Source of the DNA: Desulfobulbaceae bacterium
Lineage (GTDB): Bacteria; Desulfobacterota; Desulfobulbia; Desulfobulbales; Desulfocapsaceae
Direction: 5' to 3'
Length of the DNA stretch: 53,587 nt
Assembly (NCBI GenBank): GCA_024640625.1
Contig: JAHEER010000018.1
Location: 1-53,587 of the forward strand
The translations under genes and the position numbers were made by a program. Positions 1 to 8,438 of the stretch are shown here, one piece after another. Positions within the stretch are counted from its first letter, which is position 1; each line of letters starts with the position of its first letter. Under the pieces are notes generated by a model, which was given only the letters and a program-made list of their open reading frames with translations, was not told the origin of the DNA and ran no database searches.

Positions 1-269
1 CCTGACTGCTGATGAGATGTTCGTAAAACTCTGTCATTTCAGTAGTAAAGCCGCCCCGTTCACGATCGACAGAGCAGCTTGATCCCTGGTCGATGAGCCC
101 AGGGAACCCGCTGACGAATTGTCGCACCATTCCTTCCTTTTCAAGTTTTGGCAGTTGCGGCCACAAAGGAATCTCAGGTGTGTAGGTGAAAATCAGATCG
201 ACGGCCTCGGCGTGGCTGGTGAGGGGTAGGCTGCCAATCAAGACAGGGAGGCAATTGGGAGTGAACATG
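1..269 (-). CDS. MetE/UROD-like methyltransferase family protein, partial
   Basis: A minus-strand frame opens with ATG at 267-269 and runs off the left edge, giving the first 89 codons. The N-terminus reads MFTPNCLPVLIGSLPLTSHA, followed by a segment with PEIPLWPQLPK and FVSGFPGL. This 'GSLPLT...EIPLWPQLP' pattern is typical of the uroporphyrinogen decarboxylase / cobalamin-independent methionine synthase-like proteins common in sulfate reducers. Their role is not well defined, probably corrinoid- or methyl-transfer-related. An AAAGG element lies a few bases before the ATG. The C-terminal part with any metal-binding residues is outside the window, so the exact subfamily cannot be decided. Confidence 0.7.
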
Positions 270-410
270 GTACCTTTGGATATGAGCATGAGGCCTGGCG
301 CCCGATCCATTGTCTGACCAGGCTTCTTCTAAATTGTGGGTAACCCAGCCGTGAAATGTGCGTACAGAATGCCGGATCGTATGCATTGCCAGGGGATCAT
401 TCTATTTGAG

Positions 411-422
411 TCGGGTATAATG
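411..422 (+). promoter_or_regulatory. Probable -10 element for the gene at 461
   Basis: The word TCGGGTATAATG contains a perfect TATAAT (416-421), about 40 bases before the proposed start at 461. No good -35 box lies 16-18 bases upstream, so this rests on the -10 alone. The same 12-base word recurs at 1487-1498. Confidence 0.45.
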
Positions 423-460
423 TCAAGCTCGATGGCACCTCTCAGGAAACAGCATCATCC

Positions 461-1384
461 TTGAAGAATGGTATGGACGATACGAAAGTAAGCTTAGATC
501 ATCTGGAGCAGGAGCTGCTGCAACTGCTTAATAAAGGGCTGGTTCTCTGCGGGGATATACTGTTTTTTGCCGAGTCTACCTGCGGGTTGAGCCCTGGAGA
601 AATTGAAGCAGCGCTGAAGGATCCCCGGTTCGAGGAGCGCGATGAACTGCTGGCCCTGATTTTCACCCCGGATGCGGCAATGCGTACAGCCCTCGAGCCT
701 CTGCTTCAGGCCGAGCCTGGCCTCAGCAGGGCTCAGGTCGAAGCACTGGTGTCCAGCATGTCGCCAAAGGTCACGGCGCTCCAGCTCCTGGTACCTGGGC
801 TGATCCGCTTCGACCTGCCGGTTGAGCGCGGCGATCTCGACTACCTTGTCTCCAAATTGTATCTCGACAGGCCTATCGACCGAAAACTGGTCGCCACGCT
901 GAACGAATACCTGTCCCGGGAAAAGGCGCTCTCCTGCCGGGTAATACTTCGCTGTCGAAACGCAACATACTCGGTTGAAAAAAGAAACTTTCTCTGCAGT
1001 TTCATCGAAAAAGGCAGATCGCATGATGACCTTTTCATTCACCTATTCACCCTTGTAGTGAGTCTGCTGGCCGAGATTAATGACGATGGTTCGATCGAAA
1101 AGTATTTTCTCGGCCGGCGCCGGCAGCTGATAAAAACGCTCAGAGAAATCAAAGAATTCGAGCAGAAAAGAGACCACTACTCGATGGAATACCTGATGAT
1201 GCAGCGCTATCCGGTTCCCCATGAGAGCGAGGAACAGATTCTTAACCAGCTGTTCATGGTAAGGACAATTACTGAGGCTATTCTTGGCCTTCCCCCCGAT
1301 CCGTCTTTTCAGGCTGACTTCAGGAATCTTGGTACCTATGGCCGCCGAAATGATATCTCAAACATCATCAGAGTGCTCTCCTGA
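461..1384 (+). CDS. Conserved-looking protein of unknown function
   Basis: A 307-codon frame with even codon use, not recognised as a known family. The protein looks soluble, leucine-rich and largely helical, with no signal peptide or membrane segment. A charged helical segment (residues about 205-245, with FLGRRRQLIKTLREIKEFEQ) suggests a coiled coil. The frame opens with TTG at 461; an ATG four codons later (473) is an equally plausible start, and no strong Shine-Dalgarno decides between them. It stands alone, divergent from the left-edge gene and with its own -10 element. Its size, lack of internal stops and position behind a promoter make it a real gene, but no function is offered. Confidence 0.65.
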   Translation: MKNGMDDTKVSLDHLEQELLQLLNKGLVLCGDILFFAESTCGLSPGEIEAALKDPRFEERDELLALIFTPDAAMRTALEPLLQAEPGLSRAQVEALVSSMSPKVTALQLLVPGLIRFDLPVERGDLDYLVSKLYLDRPIDRKLVATLNEYLSREKALSCRVILRCRNATYSVEKRNFLCSFIEKGRSHDDLFIHLFTLVVSLLAEINDDGSIEKYFLGRRRQLIKTLREIKEFEQKRDHYSMEYLMMQRYPVPHESEEQILNQLFMVRTITEAILGLPPDPSFQADFRNLGTYGRRNDISNIIRVLS

Positions 1385-1486
1385 CCACCTTTCTTGGCTC
1401 CCTTTCTGAACTTCCCGCACACGACTTGCCACTCATCTACTACAATGTAGTATTAGGACGCAAATTTAGTTACTTAGGGTAATTTT

Positions 1487-1498
1487 TCGGGTATAATG
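1487..1498 (+). promoter_or_regulatory. Probable -10 element for the DsrC/TusE-like gene
   Basis: A perfect TATAAT at 1492-1497 sits in the same 12-base context (TCGGGTATAATG) as the one at 411. A small palindrome (TACTAC-AAT-GTAGTA, 1438-1452) lies just upstream. The box overlaps the beginning of the longest reading frame (1496), which argues that translation starts further down, at 1625. Confidence 0.45.
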
Positions 1499-1624
1499 AA
1501 AGTGAAAGAGTGCATTGTGCGCCATGGTGGGATCGAGGCTCGTACACCAGGCCGCATTGCCTCGGCTTTCATTGCAGCAACTGATGGCCGAAACGAGAAC
1601 AACGTGAAAGTGGGAGGTAGGGTT

Positions 1625-1960
1625 ATGGCTTATCATGTTCGACTCAAAGAAAAAAGATATCTGCTGACCGAGAAGGACCATCTGGTCCATGTCGATGCCT
1701 GGGACAGCGAGATCAGGGATTGGCTGGCCGGCAAAGCCGGAGTGGAACTCGAGCAGGAACATCTGGATGCCATCGAGTTCATCAGAAACACCTATACGAG
1801 GCGGAAAATGCACCCCAATCCTCGGGTCATTGCAGCCGACCTGGCCCAAAAATATGGACCAGACAAAGGTACACTGAGACACTTCTACAGCTTGTTTCCC
1901 AAAGGGGTACAGCAAGCTTTCGCAATTTCGGGCGTACCGATGCAGGGATTCTGTTTCTAG
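1625..1960 (+). CDS. DsrC/TusE-family sulfur-relay protein with one C-terminal cysteine
   Basis: A 111-residue protein of the DsrC/TusE/DsvC family, which carries sulfur on a C-terminal swinging arm. Family marks are visible: residues near RDWLAGKAGVELEQEHLDAI, then a stretch with RVIAADLAQKYGPDKGTLRHFYSLFP, and the tail GVPMQGFCF. The penultimate cysteine (CysA) is present. The position 11 residues before it, where dissimilatory DsrC has its second cysteine (CysB), is Phe. By family knowledge that makes it TusE-like (tRNA thiolation relay) or a regulatory variant rather than a true sulfite-reductase DsrC. The frame is open from 1496, but ATG 1625 is preceded by GGGAGGT and gives the usual family length. 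No dsrAB or other tus genes are nearby. Confidence 0.82.
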   Translation: MAYHVRLKEKRYLLTEKDHLVHVDAWDSEIRDWLAGKAGVELEQEHLDAIEFIRNTYTRRKMHPNPRVIAADLAQKYGPDKGTLRHFYSLFPKGVQQAFAISGVPMQGFCF

Positions 1961-2007
1961 GCTGATAGAGAAGACCCGCAGTTCTCAACCCAGATGCGCC
2001 CAAAGAC

Positions 2008-2045
2008 AAAGGCGGAGTACCGGCATGTCCGGTGCTCCGCCTTTT
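2008..2045. terminator. Bidirectional rho-independent terminator
   Basis: A 16-bp stem with one mismatch (arms AAAGGCGGAGTACCGG and CCGGTGCTCCGCCTTT) and a short loop, flanked by A and T runs. It lies between the convergent DsrC/TusE-like gene and acs and can end transcription from both sides. Confidence 0.88.
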
Positions 2046-2067
2046 GTATGTGGTTTAATTGTTGTGG

Positions 2068-4104
2068 TTATTTGGCAACCATGTTCTGGATTTCTTCGAC
2101 AATCTCCGGGTTGGCCAAGGTCATGACATTGCCCACATCTCCCCTGTTGGAGATGGCTCCCAGAACCCGCCGCATAATCTTGCCTGAACGGGTCTTGGGC
2201 ATATCCGGAACGATCCAGACGTTTTTACACTTGGCGATCTTGCCGATCTCAAAGACGATGGCATCGGCGACTTTCTGCTGCAATTCAGCCGATGCTTCAA
2301 TTCCGGGCTTAAGTGAGACGTAAAGTTCCGGCTCCTTGCCTTTGATCTCGTGCGCCACCGGGACCACCGCCGCTTCCGCTACTTCCGGAACGGTCAGGGC
2401 CGCCGACTCGATCTCCTTGGTACCGAGACGGTGACCGGAGACGTTAATGACGTCGTCGATTCTGCCCAGGATACGGACATAGCCGTCTGCGGCAACAACA
2501 GCGGCGTCACCGGTCAGGTACGGCCAGTCGCGCCAGTCCTTGCTGTTGGGGTCCTTGTTGTACATGCTGAAATAGGTTTTGACAAACCGGTCGCGGTCGC
2601 CCCAGATCGTCATAAAGCAGCCCGGCCAGGGATTCTGGATGCAGATATTGCCAGCCTTTCCCGTGCCGGCTGGCAGTTCCTCGCCTTCTTCATCGAACAC
2701 AATCGGGTGAATTCCTGGAACTCCGCGGCCGGCGCTGCCCGGCTTCATCGGCTCGAGACCCGGCACTGTCGAGCAGAGAAAACCGCCGGTCTCTGTCTGC
2801 CAGTAGGTATCGACGATGACCGCCTCGCCCCTTCCGACGGCGCTGTGGTACCAGCGCCAGACTTCCGGTTCGATGGGCTCGCCCACCGTGGTCATATGCT
2901 TGAACTTGTAATTATATTTTGCCGGTTCGTCCGGTCCTACCTTCCTGAGTGCGCGGATCGCCGTCGGTGCGGTGTGGAAGATGTTGACATCGAGGTCCTG
3001 GGCGATTCTCCAGGAGCGGCCAGCATCCGGGTAAGTCGGTACGCCTTCGTAGATCACCGATGAGGCAGCCAGGGCCAGTGGTCCATAGACGATGAAAGAA
3101 TGGCCGGTGATCCAGCCAATATCTGCCATACACCAGTACACGTCTTCAGGATGAATGTCCTGGATATATTTTGACATTGCGGTGACATAGGACAGATAGC
3201 CGCCGGTACCGTGCTGGCAGCCCTTGGGCTTGCCGGTCGTCCCGCTGGTATACATCAGGAACAGCGGATCTTCGGAGAGCATCTGCTCGGGTTCCACGCG
3301 GGCGCCGTAGTATTTTTTCAATTCATCGTTGACGACCACATCACGGCCTTCAACGAGTGGTGCATCAGAGGAAAATTTTCCTGGATAACGCTGCCAGACC
3401 AATAGCATGTCCACCTTCTGGCCGCCTTCTTCGGCAAGCTGGCAGGCTTCATCGTCGACTGCTTTGTGGTTAAGCAGCTTGCCGGCCCGGTAGTAAGCGT
3501 CCATGGTGATCAGGACCCTGCTGTTGGAATCGATGACACGGTCGGCACAGGCGCTTGATGAGAATCCGCCGAACACGACTGAATGGATAACACCGATACG
3601 GGCGCAGGCCAGCATGGTGATCGGCAGTTCTGCCGACATGGGCATATGGATGGTGACCCGGTCGCCCCGCTTCAGGCCAGCGGTGTCTCTCAACAGCGCC
3701 GCCATCTCGTTGACCCGGACATAGAGTTCCTGATAGGTCACGTGTTGGACCGCTTCTTCTTCGAGCTCAGGGACAAAATGGATGGCAGTCTTGTTCTTGT
3801 ACTGATCGAGATGACGGTCGATGCAGTTGTAGCTGGCGTTGAGTTTACCGCCTTTGAACCATTTCCAGCAGGGGGCATCGCTGGTGTCGAGTACTTCATC
3901 CCAATATTTGTACCAGGTCAGAAGTTCGGCGAATTCTGTGTAATAGTCGGGGAAATTGTCGAGGCTGAAACGCTCGAAGATGGAAGGGTCGGTAAGATTT
4001 GCCTGGCCAACGAATTCCGGCGGAGGATAAATATATTCTTCTTCCTGCCAGTGTACAGCAATTTGTGCTTCAGAAGTTTCGATAACCTTCTTGTCGTCAC
4101 TCAT
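2068..4104 (-). CDS. acs: Acetyl-CoA synthetase (AMP-forming)
   Basis: A 678-residue acetate-CoA ligase that activates acetate with ATP to acetyl-AMP and then acetyl-CoA. The N-terminal ACS domain is present. The AMP-binding core motif YTSGTTGKPKG is at about residues 285-295, the motif VDTYWQTETGG lies further on, the C-terminal hinge region reads YLTGDAA...GYVRILGRIDDVINVSGHR, and the catalytic lysine motif KTRSGKIMRR is near residue 636. Length is close to the usual ~650. The start ATG at 4102-4104 follows an AGGAGG about 8 bases upstream. The lysine in SGKIM is the site of regulatory acetylation in other bacteria. The gene is monocistronic with its own terminator. Confidence 0.96.
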   Translation of the reverse strand: MSDDKKVIETSEAQIAVHWQEEEYIYPPPEFVGQANLTDPSIFERFSLDNFPDYYTEFAELLTWYKYWDEVLDTSDAPCWKWFKGGKLNASYNCIDRHLDQYKNKTAIHFVPELEEEAVQHVTYQELYVRVNEMAALLRDTAGLKRGDRVTIHMPMSAELPITMLACARIGVIHSVVFGGFSSSACADRVIDSNSRVLITMDAYYRAGKLLNHKAVDDEACQLAEEGGQKVDMLLVWQRYPGKFSSDAPLVEGRDVVVNDELKKYYGARVEPEQMLSEDPLFLMYTSGTTGKPKGCQHGTGGYLSYVTAMSKYIQDIHPEDVYWCMADIGWITGHSFIVYGPLALAASSVIYEGVPTYPDAGRSWRIAQDLDVNIFHTAPTAIRALRKVGPDEPAKYNYKFKHMTTVGEPIEPEVWRWYHSAVGRGEAVIVDTYWQTETGGFLCSTVPGLEPMKPGSAGRGVPGIHPIVFDEEGEELPAGTGKAGNICIQNPWPGCFMTIWGDRDRFVKTYFSMYNKDPNSKDWRDWPYLTGDAAVVAADGYVRILGRIDDVINVSGHRLGTKEIESAALTVPEVAEAAVVPVAHEIKGKEPELYVSLKPGIEASAELQQKVADAIVFEIGKIAKCKNVWIVPDMPKTRSGKIMRRVLGAISNRGDVGNVMTLANPEIVEEIQNMVAK

Positions 4105-4532
4105 AGATCAGCCTCCTGTTCGGTGATTAATAGTCTTCTTGCCTGAAAAACGATTCCTGAGTGTTACCTCCTTGCCAACAACAAAAAAATCCACCGGATA
4201 GCTGCCTCCTATCCGGCACGACTTCTACACCTAACTAACTGACACCTGGGAATAGATACTCTCCATCTGATGCCTAACACAAAACCAAAAATAAAGCAAT
4301 TAATCTTATGCACGGATTCAAAAATATTGATGTGTGCTGTTCAGAGACAGAAAATGTGTGGAACAAAGCTCCTTGAGACGAAGAAATTGCTCCGGTGGGA
4401 GTAATCAGAAACCATTAATCATCTATGCTCACAAGAGAGCCGGTCAATTTATATTATTCATAATTGGCTAAACCGAGGTATAATCGATCGCTCAGTGTGC
4501 TCAGTAAGACAAAATCTAACCGGGAGCCTACC
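4105..4532. other. Divergent intergenic region, acs and amidohydrolase
   Basis: About 430 bases without a protein frame. It contains the acs ribosome-binding site at its left end and the promoter-like element at 4457-4484 for the rightward gene. The middle is AT-rich with no clear hairpin or repeated operator. Confidence 0.5.
4457..4484 (+). promoter_or_regulatory. Sigma70-like promoter of the amidohydrolase gene
   Basis: TTCATA (4457-4462, four of six to the -35 consensus), a 16-base spacer and a perfect TATAAT (4479-4484). Transcription would begin near 4491, downstream of the TTG that opens the longest frame (4464). This favours the start at 4533. Confidence 0.55.
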
Positions 4533-5807
4533 TTGACCCTGCAGAGTAAACACCACGTTCGTGCCGGTTTCTTGATTGACGGAAGGGGCGGTCCGATCAA
4601 AAAAAATCAGCTGATCGTGATCGAATCTGGACGTATTTCCGCCATCATGGATGATGCTGCTGCCGCTGCGATATCGGCTGAGCAGGTGACAGATCTCAGC
4701 CACTGCGTTGTCCTGCCTGGTTTGATTGACAGCCATGTGCACCTGTGCATGTCCGGCAGTATCGACCAAACGCTCCGGGAGAAACAGCTGGAATCCTCCT
4801 TCGAGGAAGTGATCCCGGTCATTGCCGAACACCTCCGGCACCATTTCTCCCACGGTGTACTGGCCTTGCGCGACGGTGGGGACAGAGGGGCATATGTCCT
4901 GCGCTACCTCGAGGAACTGCACGATCGCTCCTTACCGCCGGTGCAGGTATTCACCCCGGGTAGAGCCTATCACCGAAGCGGCCGCTATGGCTCCTTGATT
5001 GGTGAGTGCCCTGAAAACGGCGAGTCCCTGCTCGACGCCTATCGGCGGTTTGTCCAGCCGACTAAGCTTGTAAAGATCGTAAATTCAGGCTTGAACAGCT
5101 TGACCACTTTCGGCCTCCGTAGCGAACCACAATTTACAGCGCAGCAACTAGGCGAGCTGGTGGCCGAGGCGCAACGGGACGGTGCTCGAGTGATGGTGCA
5201 TGCCAACGGAGAAGCTCCTGTGAGGGGTGCTATCGACGCGGGTTGCGATTCCATCGAGCACGGCTTTTTCATGGGCAGGGAAAATCTGGAGCTGATGGCA
5301 GAGAAAGGGGTATTCTGGGTGCCGACGGTCTATACCATGAAGGCCTGTGCCCAGCACGCTGACTCTTATCGAGCCACGATCAACAGGAAGGTGGTCGAAC
5401 AAAATCTGGCTCATCAGCTGGAGCAGTTAGCCCTGGCCCGGGAACTCGGGGTCAAGGTGACCTTGGGCAGTGACAGCGGCAGTATTGGCGTTCTGCATGG
5501 GGAGTCACTGATTGAGGAGATGAAACTTTTCCTGCAGGCAGGCTTTACCATGAGCGAGACAATGTGCTGTGCCACCCATCATGGTGCCCGTCTGCTTGGC
5601 CTCGAGAACCTTGGTGCAATAGAGGCCGGAAAGCCCGCCCATTTTCTGGTTACTAGGGGGACCCCGGCCCAACTGCCCAGAAAGCTGACCTATCTCGAAA
5701 CCATCTACCTTGACGGTGAGCCCAGCCAGGCTTATCGAAGGGATCCGGATTACCTGACGCTGAGAAAGTTTGAGGGAGTTGCGTTTAGCGGCAAAGTCAA
5801 GTACTAA
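4533..5807 (+). CDS. Metal-dependent amidohydrolase (imidazolonepropionase/prolidase-like)
   Basis: A cytoplasmic amidohydrolase-superfamily enzyme of about 424 residues. The metal-binding HxH is in GLIDSHVHL near the N-terminus. The later ligands are in MVHANGE and SIEHGFF, and the final catalytic Asp is in TLGSDSGS. This order matches the imidazolonepropionase-like/Xaa-Pro dipeptidase-like amidohydrolases; the true substrate cannot be told. The frame is open from TTG 4464, but a promoter -10 at 4479 and a CGGGAG just before TTG 4533 make 4533 the better start. The aminotransferase follows 53 bases downstream and may be cotranscribed, suggesting a link to amino-acid or peptide breakdown. Confidence 0.8.
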   Translation: MTLQSKHHVRAGFLIDGRGGPIKKNQLIVIESGRISAIMDDAAAAAISAEQVTDLSHCVVLPGLIDSHVHLCMSGSIDQTLREKQLESSFEEVIPVIAEHLRHHFSHGVLALRDGGDRGAYVLRYLEELHDRSLPPVQVFTPGRAYHRSGRYGSLIGECPENGESLLDAYRRFVQPTKLVKIVNSGLNSLTTFGLRSEPQFTAQQLGELVAEAQRDGARVMVHANGEAPVRGAIDAGCDSIEHGFFMGRENLELMAEKGVFWVPTVYTMKACAQHADSYRATINRKVVEQNLAHQLEQLALARELGVKVTLGSDSGSIGVLHGESLIEEMKLFLQAGFTMSETMCCATHHGARLLGLENLGAIEAGKPAHFLVTRGTPAQLPRKLTYLETIYLDGEPSQAYRRDPDYLTLRKFEGVAFSGKVKY

Positions 5808-5823
5808 GCCAGAGTATCTGGCT
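5807..5823 (+). repeat. Short hairpin at the amidohydrolase stop codon
   Basis: Perfect 7-bp arms AGCCAGA / TCTGGCT with a 3-base loop, starting on the last base of the stop codon. It has no T run, so it is more likely an mRNA-stability or spacing element than a terminator. Confidence 0.4.
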
Positions 5824-5860
5824 ATCTATGAAAACAATAACAGCTGAGGAGAGTTCTGAC

Positions 5861-7066
5861 ATGACTCATGCATTCACGCTTGCCGACCGGGTCGCCAACC
5901 TCGGGGTGGAAACCGCCTTTGTCGTGGCTGGACAGGCGGCTGCACACGCCGCCGCGGGCAACCGGGTATATCCTTTTCACCTGGGTGATCTGAATCTGGC
6001 AACCCCGCCTCATATTACCGAGGCCGTCTGCCGAGCCGTAAAAGAGGGGAAGACGGGGTACACTGCTAATGTCGGCATCGTCGAACTTCGAGAGGCTCTG
6101 GCCGACGAATTTAACCGGACCAGAAATACCTCCTTTTGCGGAGCGAATGTGGCAGTGCAGCCGGGCGGCAAGCCGGTTATCTCCAAATTTCTGTTGACCG
6201 TCATGAACCCCGGCGATGAAGTTCTCTATCCCAATCCCGGCTTTCCCATTTATGAATCGCAGATTCAGTTCCACGGCGGGGTGGCGGTTCCCTACGGCAC
6301 GGTCCCGGGCGAGTCCAACTTCACGTTTGATATCGACCAGCTTGAAAGTTCGATCACTGACAAAACTACAATTCTCATTGTCAATGACCTGCACAATCCC
6401 ACCAGCGCCGAGTGCAGTGGTGAGGACCGGCGCCGGATAGCTGAGCTGGCGGTCAAACACGATTTAATGGTGTTGCTGGACGAGGCCTATTTCGATATCC
6501 ATTACGACGGCCAATCGACCTCGATCATCAACGAACCTGGGATGGTAGAGCGCAGCGTCGTGCTCTACACCTTCTCCAAGAGATTTGCCATGACCGGCTG
6601 GCGGCTCGGTGCGGCGCTCGGACCCGAGGAGATCATTGCCATTATCGGAAAACTGAACGTCAACGACGAATCCTGCACCAATCAATTTGTCCAGTGGGCG
6701 GCGCTCGAGGCGCTCGGCGGCGACCAGCAGCCGGTACTCGACATACTTGAAACTCTGCAGCAGCGGCGTGATCTCTGTGTCGATCTGCTCAACGAGATCG
6801 AGGGAGTTTTCTGCTTTAGGCCGAACGCCACTTTCTACCTCTGGCCCGATGTCACTGAAGCCATGGCCAACAAGGGATTTGCCTCTTATCAGGAGTTTAT
6901 CGAGGATGTTCTGAAGCGCACGGGAGTGTCGATGTGTGCCAGGTCTCATTTCGGGACGCCGCTGCCGGGTGAGTCGCGAAAGTATTTGCGGCTGGCGTAT
7001 TCGGGAATAGACCTGGCGGCCATCGAAGAGGGACTGACCAAGTTCAGAGCGTATCTGGAAAGCTGA
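5861..7066 (+). CDS. Class I/II PLP-dependent aminotransferase
   Basis: A fold-type I aminotransferase of 401 residues in the aspartate aminotransferase superfamily. The PLP-anchoring segment is TFSKRFAMTGWRLG, where the Lys after Ser forms the Schiff base. The conserved Asp is in VLLDEAYFDIHY. The usual NPHNPTG is replaced by NDLHNPTS. The C-terminal carboxylate-binding Arg lies in KYLRLAYSG. The frame is open from 5828, but ATG 5861 (MTHAFTLADRV) has AGGAGA at a good distance and is preferred. It follows the amidohydrolase on the same strand. Amino-donor specificity cannot be assigned from sequence alone. Confidence 0.88.
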   Translation: MTHAFTLADRVANLGVETAFVVAGQAAAHAAAGNRVYPFHLGDLNLATPPHITEAVCRAVKEGKTGYTANVGIVELREALADEFNRTRNTSFCGANVAVQPGGKPVISKFLLTVMNPGDEVLYPNPGFPIYESQIQFHGGVAVPYGTVPGESNFTFDIDQLESSITDKTTILIVNDLHNPTSAECSGEDRRRIAELAVKHDLMVLLDEAYFDIHYDGQSTSIINEPGMVERSVVLYTFSKRFAMTGWRLGAALGPEEIIAIIGKLNVNDESCTNQFVQWAALEALGGDQQPVLDILETLQQRRDLCVDLLNEIEGVFCFRPNATFYLWPDVTEAMANKGFASYQEFIEDVLKRTGVSMCARSHFGTPLPGESRKYLRLAYSGIDLAAIEEGLTKFRAYLES

Positions 7067-7107
7067 TAAAGCTTTTCTGCCAACACTCACCTGCCATCCT
7101 GAAACGA

Positions 7108-7138
7108 TTCGCTGTGGCCGCAGATCGGGCACAGCGAA
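7108..7138. repeat. Inverted repeat between convergent genes
   Basis: Perfect 9-bp arms TTCGCTGTG / CACAGCGAA with a 13-base loop, between the aminotransferase and the convergent AI-2E-family gene. There is no T run on either side, so termination is uncertain. On the minus strand it also lies in a 23-codon frame containing CPICGH, half a zinc ribbon, which is too short to claim as a gene. Confidence 0.4.
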
Positions 7139-7161
7139 GAGCTTGAGCGAAAAGACAATTT

Positions 7162-8262
7162 TTAAAAGTTCTGCACGTAATAATCGTACTTTTTGAGATA
7201 GATCTCGGAGAGGGTGATGAAGGCGGTGACGATCAGCGGGCCGTAAATGATCCCTAGGATGCCATAGACGCTGAGACCGCCGATTATTGACAGGAAGACC
7301 AGCAGGGTATGCATCTGCACCTGGTCGCCGACAAGTTTCGGTTTAAGCAGGTATTCGACCGAAAACGACAGGACCATATAAAAACAGAACAGAAAAATTG
7401 CGGCGCCGATATTGCCGCTGAAAGCCATGATCAAGGCGGCCGGAATCATAACCAGACCGATACCGAAGATTGGCAGAAAGGCGAGAATCGCCATGATAAA
7501 ACCCCATAAAATAGGGGAATTGAGGCCCATGATCTGAAAAACGGCGCCGCCGAGTATGCCCTGGATAATCCCGCAGATGCCGTTTCCTTTTAACACGGCA
7601 GTGGCAATTTCCTGAAATTTCTCGATTAGCAGCCGGTCCTCGTCGTCGGGCAGCGGCGACAGGTGAATCAGATAGGTGAGCAGCTTGGGCAGATCGATCA
7701 GCAAAAAGAAGATCACCAGGATCATCATGGCAAAGAGAAAGAAAAACTGGGCGATGTTGGCGGCCCAGGCACTGGCCTGGTTATAAAGCATCAGGCCGCC
7801 GACCTTGACCACGTAGGACAGAGAGTCGGAAATTTGGGTCGGGTCAATTTCAAAGCCAACCTCGTTCAAATACTCAAGAGCCTGGGCGACAATGGGGCTT
7901 TCCTGGGTGAAGAGCTGCACTTTTAGCCAGACCCTGCTGTCCCGGCCCCACTGATAGACGGTGAGCGCCTCGTTTGACAGTGCCGTAATAAAAAATACCA
8001 GGGGCACGAAAACGATGGCGGTGATCAGCAGGCAGGTAATCAGTGAGGACGGCGTGTTCGGAAGTTTTTTATTGAGGAAAAGATAGGCCGGCCGGAACAG
8101 GGTGGAGAGGATGAACGACAGCACCAGGATCGATACAAACGGGTAGAGAACCCGACCGAGAAAGAAAATCGAGATCAGAAAGACAACCAGGAAATAGCGA
8201 ACCCTCATCGGGCTTGGTCCGTCAGGTGGGTATTCATGAGTATTTTTCTGCAGTGAATTCAT
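7162..8262 (-). CDS. AI-2E family (PerM/YhhT-type) membrane protein
   Basis: An integral membrane protein with about eight hydrophobic segments: an N-terminal pair, a long soluble stretch (about residues 90-170), then a C-terminal membrane block with GNGICGIIQGILGGAVF and PILWGFIMAILAFLPIFG. This is the layout of the AI-2E transporter (formerly UPF0118/PerM) family. Members export autoinducer-2 or act as Na+/H+ antiporters, so function is open. The frame extends to a GTG at 8364, but the first ATG is at 8262; neither has a convincing Shine-Dalgarno, so the start is uncertain. It is convergent with the aminotransferase and divergent from ilvE. Confidence 0.82.
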   Translation of the reverse strand: MNSLQKNTHEYPPDGPSPMRVRYFLVVFLISIFFLGRVLYPFVSILVLSFILSTLFRPAYLFLNKKLPNTPSSLITCLLITAIVFVPLVFFITALSNEALTVYQWGRDSRVWLKVQLFTQESPIVAQALEYLNEVGFEIDPTQISDSLSYVVKVGGLMLYNQASAWAANIAQFFFLFAMMILVIFFLLIDLPKLLTYLIHLSPLPDDEDRLLIEKFQEIATAVLKGNGICGIIQGILGGAVFQIMGLNSPILWGFIMAILAFLPIFGIGLVMIPAALIMAFSGNIGAAIFLFCFYMVLSFSVEYLLKPKLVGDQVQMHTLLVFLSIIGGLSVYGILGIIYGPLIVTAFITLSEIYLKKYDYYVQNF

Positions 8263-8438
8263 AGTACGAACTGTTGAATTAGGCAGTGGAATCTTGGCCG
8301 GCGCATTTATGTTTGCATTTACCGTCCGTGCTGAGTTATGGTGGTACCCTTCTGATTTGCGCACTGCCAGCGTTGCATAACTATATAATGAACTGGTGAT
8401 ATTGGGAAGGAAAATACGTCGAGTGTGGAGATTGTATC

